From Prunus persica (taxonomy: Eukaryota; Streptophyta; Magnoliopsida; Rosales; Rosaceae): DNA of 64,000 nucleotides. A program made the translations under genes and the position numbers. The notes under the pieces are model-generated. The model saw nothing but the letters and a program-made list of their open reading frames with translations, did not search any database and was not told the origin of the DNA. Location of the stretch: NCBI RefSeq assembly GCF_000346465.2, contig NC_034012.1:6634353-6698352 (forward strand), in the 5' to 3' direction. This document shows, piece after piece, positions 43,102 through 52,797 of the stretch. Each line of letters begins with the position of its first letter. Position 1 is the stretch's first letter.

Positions 43102-44232
43102 GTAAATACGTCTTGAAAGTTTGATCAGGAAAAGACAGTTATCGTAAACCACAACTTTGAATTATTGAATCGGAACATCCAGAGCTCCGATTCATGATCC
43201 GCGAATTCCTACATGATCCTAGGAGTGCCTAGATCTACATATAAAATTTGGAAGCGATCCAACGGTCCGAACATATCAAACCCGGATAATACATAATATG
43301 CGAAATTCGTTCAATAGTCAAACGATATCCGAATTGAAATCCGAGCACGCCTACGTGCTCGTGACCACACAAGGATTACATCAAGACAAAATTTGGCTTC
43401 ACCACCCATGCCCACGCGCCGGCAGCGCATGGGTGTGTAGAGAAATTTTCGGCGACAGAAAAACTCTAGACCGCAATCCACCCTTCGTACCCTAGCTACT
43501 ACTCGAGACAAGGATCAATTTATTCAACTACGGGGAGGCCCAATTCGGACGGCAATATGCCGGAATTTCACTTTGAAAATCCGGCCAAAACCTAGGTTTC
43601 AAAATCGGTTTCCTAGATGCAAAATCGATCCAATACAACCCAACAGGCAGCTAGAGCTCGAAAATAAGTAAGGAATCATACCTAACTCGTCGGGATTGGG
43701 ATTGGTGGTTGGGAACGACCGGAATGACGCAGTGAAATTCGAACGAAACTCAGGTGGTTTTTGGCAAATTCCAGCGAGCACAATGAATGGTGACGGCTGA
43801 GACTGGTCGGGAAAGAACGAGGGAAGAGTGGCAGTTCAAACAAGACCAGTCTCAAGGCTGGCCGTTGACAGTGGCGGCGACGGTGGTCTTGGAGGGTGGC
43901 AGTTGCGAGAAAAAATGAAGGGGAGGGGAAAACTGTCACGCGACGCAAGAGAGAGAGAAGAAAAATCAATTTTTTACCCAAACTCTTTTTGAAATATTTA
44001 CAAGTTTGCCGCTTGACTAATTTTGGTCGCCGTTTCTTCGTTACAACTCCGATTCAAGCTTACCGCATGTCTACGGATTCGTCTTAGCACGACCTACTTA
44101 ACCATACCACTCGTTAACCCAAAATCTTTCAGGATAAGAAAATGACCAAATTACCCTTACCCCCAAAGGTAAATTCGTAATTTCAATTAAATAATTTAAA
44201 TAGTTAATTAAGTTTGGAGTCGGGGTGTTACA

Positions 44233-45634
44233 AAAGAAACCAAATTATACTTTTAAAAAAAACTCTAACATCTATAAAGCTTATATATAAAAAAACACTC
44301 TGAACACCTTTCTATTTTCTTTCACTTTTTTTTTATTATTTAAAATTTTCTCCTTTTCTCTCTTAATTTTTCTTAATCTCCTCTCACTTCTCTCCAATTA
44401 TTTACTTCTCTTTCTGTTTCTCCATATGTTAATTTTTTTTTCTTCTCTTTTTTCCCTTTCTATGTACACTATTAGCTAAGAAGGTCTTTGGCTGTAGATG
44501 CAGAGAAAGATTCATAAATACTATCAGCAGGGAAGGTCTTTAGGCATGGATAGCCATTACATAATGTAATTTACATCATAGGTTTGATTATCTATTTACT
44601 TAGATAAACTTTGTTCGAAAACCATTAGTACGCGAGTCTTTGAGCTATCATGAATTCGCAAGTGTTGACAAAAAAATCATGGGAAATACGTTCTTTTGGG
44701 GTTGATTTCATCCTGGTTTGGATTGTAGGTATTGAGGTTTTACGATCAAGCCAAGATGAGTGATGGCAAGGCAAATCTACCATGACAAAAAAGAAAAAAA
44801 TTTAGCCCACCTCTAAAAAATTTCTTGGTTCTACCATTGATATTTACAATTGAGGTAAAAGGTGTATATATATACACGAGACTACACAGAAAACCCTAGG
44901 ACAAGGATCCTAGAGGATGACTCAGCGGATAAGAACAAGGAATATGCTTGTCCTTGTGTTGAATATGCCTTTGTGGCAGTTGGAGCACAGCAGATGTCAT
45001 AGCATGGGTGTGTTGACCATTTTCTGGTTTTTGCTGGGTGCGATGATCATTTTGATCAACCATAGAGTTATGGCTAATAAGAACAACTTTGGTTACCATA
45101 AAGAACACCCTTATCTCTCGCAAATCCTAGCTCTCTTTCTCTCACCTTTGCTCAAACCCAATTTGATGCCCTTGTTTTCTCTCTTATGAAAACCCTAATG
45201 CTAAATTGCATGTTTATAGTTTAGAGGACTTTCATACAATGAAACATAAACCTCCCCAAAACCTGAGGAAAAAAACCATCCTAAAATGCTAAGGATTAGC
45301 CAGGTCACGCGTCTACCGCTCGAGAGCTCCTCAAGTCTGCCCGAGCGCCTGGGTTTGTGTGAATTCCACATCTCTGCTGCTTGAGTGCTAGAGCCTAGTC
45401 ACTTGGTCTGCAGCCCTTTGATTAACCCTTTCCTTCGTTCCTTCTGCATCCATTAGGTGAGCCAACATCAATAGTTTTTCCTATGAAGGTGATCCAACTA
45501 GGAGTCGACCGCTCGAGTGCTAGAGCCCAGTCACTTGGTCTGCAGCCCTTTGATTGACCCTTTCCTTCGTTCCTTTTGCATCCATTAGGTGAGCCAACAT
45601 CAATAATTTTCCCTACGACTACGATCCAACTTTC
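44233..45634. other. Spacer, unit 3
   Basis: Counterpart of 22802-24221 with scattered substitutions (about 12 in the first 530 bp by eye). It includes the two-copy 133-bp repeat at about 45380-45630. There is a deletion of about 20 bp near 45239. No gene is supported. Confidence 0.5.
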
Positions 45635-45886
45635 TGTTATAAAAAATAATATAGTTTTCCTCTTTCCGTAAAACCAAATACAAAATATTTATATTATAAA
45701 TAACATATAAACAAATTGGAAAGCTTTGAAGGTATAATAAAATTGAAGAAAACAAGATAATAGGTAAGTAAAAGCAAAATAAATAATAAGTAAGAAGGTG
45801 AGTTTGGTACGGTGAAGCACGTCAAAGACGTTGTCCTAAAGCCTTGTAGCCTCCCTACGTGCAAGTACTGACGGTCTACAAGACTC
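45635..45886. mobile_element. Truncated solo LTR, unit 3
   Basis: Left 252 bp of the element at 24222-24889, preceded by the intact target copy CTTTC (45630-45634). The right part is lost in a deletion that runs into the RLP relic; CTC is present at both deletion ends. Confidence 0.82.
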
Positions 45887-46353
45887 ATTGCATTGAGTAT
45901 CCTGAACTTGTCAAATAAGTGGAAACATATTCCTCCAAAGAACTTTTGATGGCTGGACACTCTGGATCTCTCACCCAATGGCCTCTTTCAAAAAATTCCT
46001 CGAAATGTTTTTTCTTTAACCTCGTTGTCCCACTTGAACTTGTCTGGTAGAATTCCTTTTGTCCATTTATGACGGCAATCGGTTACTGTGTGGAGAGCCT
46101 CTTTCAACGAAGTGCCGGGGAGATGAAACTTTAACTGCTACAATGCAAAAGGTACTAATGCAGATGGAAATGATAAGCTGTGATTCTATGTCCGCATGGT
46201 GTTGGGCTTTGTCGTATGCTTTTGGGGTGTTTGTGGCACATTACTTGTAAAGGAGTCATGGAGGTATGCCTATTTCGATTCTTTGATGACATCAAAAGTA
46301 AGGTTGCATTGGCAATTCAACTGAAGTTGGCTCGTTTGCAAAGAAAATATTGA
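45887..46353 (+). pseudogene. RLP 3' relic, unit 3, shortened
   Basis: Same relic as in units 1 and 2, but starting only at ATTGCATTGAGTATCC, so the first LRRs and the island are gone. It keeps a cap (LLCGEPLSTK), helix and tail to the stop at 46351-46353, in broken frames. Confidence 0.82.
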
Positions 46354-48148
46354 TTGGAAAAAGAAAAAGAAAAATTACTGTTGCAGTTCAGATGATTAAT
46401 CGTGATGCAGCATTTGATGTATTTGGCTTTTTCCCAACGTTGGTAATGTATAAGTTATAACTAATATATTCGATATTTTCATATAAAAAATGACATGTTT
46501 CTAGTCTCTGTATTTCAAAGAGCAGTTTGTAACAGTATATTATAATGCTACACCTGCAAAACTCCACTACCTTTGTGCATAGAGAACTTGGAAAACTTGT
46601 AAAATGGGATGGGGACTTGGAATCTGGAGCAATGATTTCGAGATTGATTTGACACCCTCCTACCATCCTGTAAATCCTGTAAATTTTTCTACTAGAAGTT
46701 TTTATTCCTTTTATGCATTTAAGATTTTTTAAGTTGAGTTGTTCGGGAAACTTCACTTCTTGGGCAGCAGCTCACCTAAATAGTCTTTCAGTTTAAGAGA
46801 TGTAGTGTAATGGTGAAAGAAGACTATTATTATCAGTACACACTTTCGATGAGAGACAGAAGATGATAAAAGCATCACAAGCCAAAGGAAGATAACTCAT
46901 ATACACAACTCTGTTATGGGTGAAACACAGCGGCAGAGTCCTTCAGAAAATTTTAAAAAATAATTTGAATAGAAGCGCAAATCGATTAATAAGTTAATAA
47001 GTTATATATTTTCATTATAAAGAGCGAACATAAACAAGTACAAAGCCACTATGATGTAAAAGATGGATAAATCTTCTCTAGTGAGACCAAACACAGCAAG
47101 TTAAATTGATTTGGAGAAAATCATGCACAACCCACAAAGTGATTAATATCCCAGATTCAACAACCAAAAGCAAACCTACTCAAACCTACAACACAAATCC
47201 GCAGCGCAACCGCAAAATCATATTGAAATCCGAAAGCTAATAAGAAATAAAGTCTCCTACATTGGGTAGGTTCAACAATTTTATTACGTGGGACTTTTGA
47301 TACCAATTTAATATTTTATTTAATTAATTCCTCTTTTGTGTTTTTTTATATTCATAATGAACAAATATTGTGTTTTTTTATACGTACGAAGATAAACAAA
47401 TACATATTCCTTCACGTGGGGGACTTTTGGTTATATTATTTGATTTAAACTCTTCTTTTGTATTTCTCCTTTTTTAAAAAAAAAAATTCAGATTGCACAT
47501 TAAACCAAAAAAAAAAACAATGGACATTTTGGAGAAGGTCAAAAGAGAGATATTTTTAAAAGAAGTTAAAATGGACAAAAATGGCCTTATTATTTTTGGA
47601 TTTCCTAAGGAATCCTTTATATTTGCAAGTCTTTGGTTTGAAAATTAAGAGGTTTTTCTTCTTTTGTATTTCTCCTCTCTTTTTTTTCTTTTTTTTTAAA
47701 TTCAGATTGCACTTTAATCAAAATCAAAAACAAAAATAGAGAAATACATTATCTTTTGGTAATAATATTTTATTTAAACTCTTCTTTTAGTTAATTCTTG
47801 ACTTGGTTGAGAGCACATTATTTACATATTACCATTGGTATCATTGAACAAAATTATTTTCAAAAAAAAGATATGGTATTGATTATTCCCAATGACATTA
47901 ATTAATTATTATTGTTTGATTTAAAAGAAAAAGAAACGTCAAATTCTGCATTAATTAAATTGTTGAAGAGAGTGTCCGCCACTTACAATTAGCTATGATT
48001 GACTTCAGTCCTGGTCAATGGTATAAAAGTTAATACTGTTTTTAGTCTTATTTACGCGTATTAGTCAATCTAATACGCATGGTTGAAGATATGAAATCTT
48101 ATATGGACGCCATGATTTCAATAGTTCTTTGCACTCTCCTTTACCTCC
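46354..48148. other. Upstream region of RLP3
   Basis: No gene. Counterpart of 25645-27463. The last 450 bp before the gene appear identical to unit 2 by eye, including the W-box-like TTGACT and GGTCAA. Confidence 0.5.
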
Positions 48149-48155
48149 TATAAAT
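48149..48155 (+). promoter_or_regulatory. TATA box of RLP3
   Basis: TATAAAT, 63 bases before the ATG. Confidence 0.75.
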
Positions 48156-48211
48156 TCAATTATTCTGCTCAGAAGCCAACTCCACAAAAGCAAAGAAAAC
48201 TTTGCACCAAA

Positions 48212-51151
48212 ATGGCTCATTATCACCTCAGCATTGCTCATTATTTCCTCATCTTCTTTTTGGCCTCCTCATATCCACACACTAGTAAACTCCATTTTGG
48301 TGATGCACTTCCAAGCTCGAAACCATGCATCGACGAGGAAAGACGTGCTCTCCTCGCCTTCAAACAAGATCTCACTGATCTTTCTGGGAGGCTTTCTTCT
48401 TGGGTTGGTCAAGCTTGCTGTCAATGGAAAGGCATTTCATGCAAAAAAATCACAGGTCATGTTGAAAAGATTGATCTCCAAAATACGTACACATACACAC
48501 TTTCTGTTTTCGATGGAGAGTGGGATGAGATGGAGAACTCTTCTTTGGGTGGTAAGATAAATCCTTCTTTGCTTAGCTTGAAACATTTGAGCTATCTAGA
48601 TCTAAGCAGGAATGATTTTCAAGGGATTCCCATTCCCACATTCTTTGGTCAGCTCAAAAGTTTGAGGTATCTCAATATCTCACGTGCTTCATTTGGAGGA
48701 GAGATTCCAGCTCATCTTGGTAACCTATCAAACTTGAACTATCTTGACCTAAGTGAAGAGTCTTACTACTCTTTACTTGAATTACCTTCCAACAACTTGA
48801 AATGGCTTTCCAATCTCTCTTCCCTTAAATACCTCAGTCTTGAAGGAGTGGACCTCAGCAACACTGGCGTAAGTTTGGTAATTGCTTTTAACAAGTTTCC
48901 TTCCCTACTAGAGTTGCACCTACCCGAATGTCATATTAAAAGCCTTCCATTCTCACTAGGAAATGTTAACTTCACATCACTTTTGTTCCTTGACAGGTCA
49001 TATAATGATTTGAAGTTTCCACTTCCTGAATGGTTTTTTTATCTGACTAGCCTCAGAAAACTTGATCTAAGCGGTAATTTTTTGGGTGGTCCAGTTCCCA
49101 GTGAATTTCAAAGCCTCAAATCACTAGAAGCTCTTGATTTGTCTTTTAATGATCTTTCAGGTCAAATTCCCAAAATTTTTGGGAACTTTTGCAATCTAAA
49201 GACATTGAATCTTGCAAATAACCAATTTGAAGGGGGGATTCAACAGCTTTTGGGTGGTTTATCAAGTTGTCCCAATAGTGAATTGGAGTCATTAGATTTG
49301 TCTTCTAATAAGCTGAAAAGCCAATTGCCTGTCTCAATAGGGATGCTACACAACTTGAAGTATCTTAACCTCTACAATAATGATATGAGTGGGTCCATTC
49401 CTAAAAGTTTGGGGCAACTCTCGGAGCTTGTTCACCTAGATCTATCTTTTAACTCATGGGAAGGGTTTTTAACAGAAGCCCATTTCACAAATCTCACAAG
49501 ATTGAAATACTTTTCATTAGGCAAACTCATCCCAAACCCAACTCTCCCTATTCCTCTCATTTTCAATGTGTCTTATGAGTGGGTTCCTCCTTTTAAGCTG
49601 CACAAAATTAACATTGGGAACTGTAAAATAGGTCCTGACTTTGGGGCATGGCTTCAATCTCAAACTCAACTTGTCTTTGTCAAACTTTCTTCCACTGGAA
49701 TCTCAGATTCTATACCCGAGGATTGGTTCATGAAATTATCTTCCCAAATTGAGTATTTGGATTTGTCTTCCAACCAAATCCATGGAAAGCTTCCCTTGCA
49801 ATTGAAATTCCCAAATGCACTGCTTTTGGATTTGAGTCATAACCAATTTGATGGACCAATTCCACTTTGGTCTGGTGACAACGTGGTTCGGTTTAAGTTT
49901 GAAACTAATTCATTTTCTGGCACCATTCCATTGAATTTTGACCAAAAGTTTCCAAAATTGGAATCATTTTATCTTGCTGAAAATCATTTGCATGGCATTA
50001 TTCCACCTTCCATTTGCAACATGAAACACTTGTATATCCTTTCTCTGAGAAACAACAAGCTATCAGGAGAATTTCCACAAGCATGGAGCCTGTTGCCTGA
50101 TATAATGATTGTAGATGTTGCATACAACAATCTCTCAGGCAATCTTCCCAGTTCAATGGGTGACTCGGGTTCTCTTTTCATGTTGAAGATGAACAACAAC
50201 AATTTTGAGGGTGAAATTCCTTTTTCCTTGCAAACCTGCACTGCTTTGAGGAACATTGATCTTGGGAATAATAGATTCACTGGTGAAATACCTCCATGGA
50301 TAGGATCAACTGCTTTCTTGGTGTCAACCCTAAGGCTGAGATCCAATTTTTTAAGTGGACATATCCCACAACAGTTGTGCAATCTTGGCTACCTTCACAT
50401 CCTAGACCTTGCTCACAACAGATTTTCCGGGACAATCCCCAAGTGTTTGAACAATCTAACTGGTCTCAGAATCTTTAATAACAGTTTTTATAATATATAT
50501 CTAGAGTATGACCAACAAACGACAGTGATGAGAGGAAGAGAACTCCAATTGAACACTTCTCTAGCGTATGTGAAAAACATTGATCTTTCATCAAATAGGT
50601 TTGAAGGTGAAATCCCTCAAGAAATATGCAGCCTCGTTCTATTGCGAAACTTGAACTTGTCGATGAATCAGTTCAGTGGAAACATCCCATCAAAGATCGG
50701 AAACTTGTCGCAGCTTGATACTCTTGATCTCTCACTCAACCACCTTTCAGGACAGATTCCTCAAAGTCTTTCATCCTTGACCTTCTTGTCTAACTTGAAC
50801 TTTTCCTATAACAACTTGAGTGGTGAAATTCCTTTGGGAAACCAACTCCAAGCACTCCCTGATTCATCCATTTATGAGGGCAACCCATTCCTTTGTGGAT
50901 TTCCTCTTTCAACCAAGTGCTCCGAAGATGGCAATTCTACTCCCAAGGATCCAAAGGACAATGACAATGAAGATGGAAATGAGAAGTTCTGGTTCTATGT
51001 AAGTATGGCACTTGGTTTTATAGTGGGCTTTTGGGGTGTTTTTGGCACATTAATTGTGAAGAAGTCATGGAGGTACGCTTATTTTCGATGGTTTGATGAC
51101 ATCAAAGATAAGGCAACATTATGCGTGCGACGCTTGGTTTGCCAAGAGTGA
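48212..51151 (+). CDS. EIX2-type leucine-rich-repeat receptor-like protein (RLP3)
   Basis: Intronless, 979 residues, same architecture as RLP1 and RLP2. Residues 1-261 equal RLP2. Residue 262 is Arg in an LRR (FLDRSYN) where RLP1, RLP2 and RLP4 have Met. From about residue 330 to 660 it differs repeatedly from RLP2 (GKLIPNPTLP for GKVLPRPTLP, CKIGPDFG for [12 protein letters not shown] for IRGK), then is again almost equal. In this middle part some nucleotides resemble RLP4. Helix and tail are as in RLP1, with the LINE-derived end CVRRLVCQE. Probable plasma-membrane immune receptor; the variable middle LRRs may alter ligand recognition (inference). Confidence 0.95.
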   Translation: MAHYHLSIAHYFLIFFLASSYPHTSKLHFGDALPSSKPCIDEERRALLAFKQDLTDLSGRLSSWVGQACCQWKGISCKKITGHVEKIDLQNTYTYTLSVFDGEWDEMENSSLGGKINPSLLSLKHLSYLDLSRNDFQGIPIPTFFGQLKSLRYLNISRASFGGEIPAHLGNLSNLNYLDLSEESYYSLLELPSNNLKWLSNLSSLKYLSLEGVDLSNTGVSLVIAFNKFPSLLELHLPECHIKSLPFSLGNVNFTSLLFLDRSYNDLKFPLPEWFFYLTSLRKLDLSGNFLGGPVPSEFQSLKSLEALDLSFNDLSGQIPKIFGNFCNLKTLNLANNQFEGGIQQLLGGLSSCPNSELESLDLSSNKLKSQLPVSIGMLHNLKYLNLYNNDMSGSIPKSLGQLSELVHLDLSFNSWEGFLTEAHFTNLTRLKYFSLGKLIPNPTLPIPLIFNVSYEWVPPFKLHKINIGNCKIGPDFGAWLQSQTQLVFVKLSSTGISDSIPEDWFMKLSSQIEYLDLSSNQIHGKLPLQLKFPNALLLDLSHNQFDGPIPLWSGDNVVRFKFETNSFSGTIPLNFDQKFPKLESFYLAENHLHGIIPPSICNMKHLYILSLRNNKLSGEFPQAWSLLPDIMIVDVAYNNLSGNLPSSMGDSGSLFMLKMNNNNFEGEIPFSLQTCTALRNIDLGNNRFTGEIPPWIGSTAFLVSTLRLRSNFLSGHIPQQLCNLGYLHILDLAHNRFSGTIPKCLNNLTGLRIFNNSFYNIYLEYDQQTTVMRGRELQLNTSLAYVKNIDLSSNRFEGEIPQEICSLVLLRNLNLSMNQFSGNIPSKIGNLSQLDTLDLSLNHLSGQIPQSLSSLTFLSNLNFSYNNLSGEIPLGNQLQALPDSSIYEGNPFLCGFPLSTKCSEDGNSTPKDPKDNDNEDGNEKFWFYVSMALGFIVGFWGVFGTLIVKKSWRYAYFRWFDDIKDKATLCVRRLVCQE

Positions 51152-51501
51152 TTTTCAAAGGGGATTGTATGCAAGTCATCTCAACTATTGCATGGACAAA
51201 TGAAGACCATTTCTATTTTGATAGTATTGTTGATGATATAAAAACCCTGATTACAAACCAGAATGGGTTTAGTTTTTTCGTTTGCTAGGTGTAAGACAAT
51301 AAGGTAGCGCACTGTGTTGCGCGGAGTGCAGTGTCTTATGATTTTAAAGTAGAGTGGTTTGAGGAACCACAAGATATTATTTAAGATTCTTTTTTATTTG
51401 ATGCTTGTAATAGGGGTAAGGTTTTAAGCCCCTCTTTCTCTCTTTTTATGATTAATAAAATTTTCCTTGTACCGTCGAGGTTCTCTTCAAAAAACAAAAA
51501 A
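51121..51501 (+). mobile_element. LINE relic in the RLP3 C-terminal codons
   Basis: Same insertion as after RLP1 and RLP2, more decayed: the left target copy reads AGATAAGGCAACATTA and the right one only CACACTGGCAATTGCAG after an A-rich run. The remnant of the RNase-H-like frame is interrupted. Confidence 0.75.
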
Positions 51502-52741
51502 ACCACACTGGCAATTGCAGTGAAAGCCGCTCCTTCGCAAAGGAAATTTTGATTAAAATAAGAAAGTAAAATTTGTTCTTTTTAAATCAAAATGCTTGAG
51601 TATTTATGAAGTCCATATCCCGTGTGATATGTTTTTCCCCTTCAATTTGTAATGTAATTTATTTTTTCTAGGAATAATATAAACTTTTTGTTCATATCTT
51701 GTGTGATATGTTTTTCCTCTCCAGTTAGAACACAATATTCAACCAAAAAAAGAACACCAAAATAATCGTTCTCTGATTCATGAATTTTAAAATTAAATTG
51801 TGCACCCAAACAAATGATTAATGTCGTATTAAACTTACTAACTATTTTCCACATGTATATAGTCGGATATATATATATATAACCCAAAAAAAGAAGAATG
51901 TAAATGGATAAAATACAATTTTTAAGTTGCATACAATAAATAAATAAACCATTTTCTAAGTCGCAACGAAGGCCAAAATTGAAAGATATAAAATTCAAAA
52001 AAACATATTTAAAAGAAAGTCTAGGAATTAGTATTTTTAAAAAAACACATTAGTACATATATTAACATCATGAAACATCTAAATAGTTCATCTCCTACCA
52101 AACCATACTGTATTAAAGCATGCCTTCCGTGCCCGATGACCCCCAAGTCAAAGCCATCATGCATCCACAGATTAGTCTCTGAGACAGTGGGAGACCAATG
52201 TTTCCCCACCCCCATTGTGGTCCACTAGTGCATCAACCCTTATCTCTTGATTTACTTTCCGGGTCAATACCCTTTGATTTGATATCATTATTTTTGTCCT
52301 CAAAGTGGAAAAGTTGTACCTCTCTAGACCAGTGTTTGTTCTATCACTATCATGTAATTTGCAATGTACTTGCAGGCTATTAAATAAATCACTGAAGATG
52401 CCAACTTCGCCTTCTTTTTTTCTCTCTTTTAAATATTTTCATAAATTTTCCACCAAGAACACAAGTTGTCACATGTGAAGAATGCAGTGTGTTTGGTGAT
52501 CACGCCAAGGGCACAGTCAACAATTTTGTTAAAATAGTCAATATCGGAACACCAAAGAGGAAAACGCAGAGGAAAGAGACCAACTTGAACTCCCTTTTTT
52601 TCCTTGGTGAATCTTCCTCACAGGGTTTTGTTAGTTTTGTTTATGCCTACTTGCCAATCTAGCCAACTTGTAAAATGGGTTGAATACTTGGAATCTGGAT
52701 GGCAATGATTTAGATATTAATTGTATACTTTCATAACCTCC
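51502..52741. other. Downstream of RLP3 and upstream of RLP4
   Basis: No gene. Up to about 52380 it matches the downstream regions of RLP1 and RLP2, but without the MITE (51850-51900 instead has a short joined sequence). 52380 marks the right end of the triplicated DNA. From about 52660 it has the RLP promoter module (AAAATGGGTTGAATACTTGG). Confidence 0.5.
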
Positions 52742-52749
52742 TATAAGTA
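52742..52749 (+). promoter_or_regulatory. TATA box of RLP4
   Basis: TATAAGTA, 56 bases before the chosen ATG, in the conserved context CCTCCTATAAG. Confidence 0.65.
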
Positions 52750-52797
52750 TAGTTTTCTGCTCAGTTGCCATCTGCACCACAGCAAAGAAAATTTTGT

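Larger units (their letters stand above)
32776..44232. mobile_element. Large LTR element split by three insertions
   Basis: Same element as 20133-22801 (TGATAGGACCCTCCCC to GGGGTGTTACA). It is interrupted by a solo LTR (33049-35615), a hAT element (36127-37022) and a Copia element (37786-43101). Removing the three and their duplications leaves about 2.7 kb that aligns with the unit 2 copy. Confidence 0.8.

Noticed and set aside
52765..52797. Longer RLP4 starting upstream of the first ATG
   Set aside because: It would need a TTG start, and the TATA spacing and paralogue alignment favour the ATG at 52798. The same holds for RLP5 upstream of 58646.
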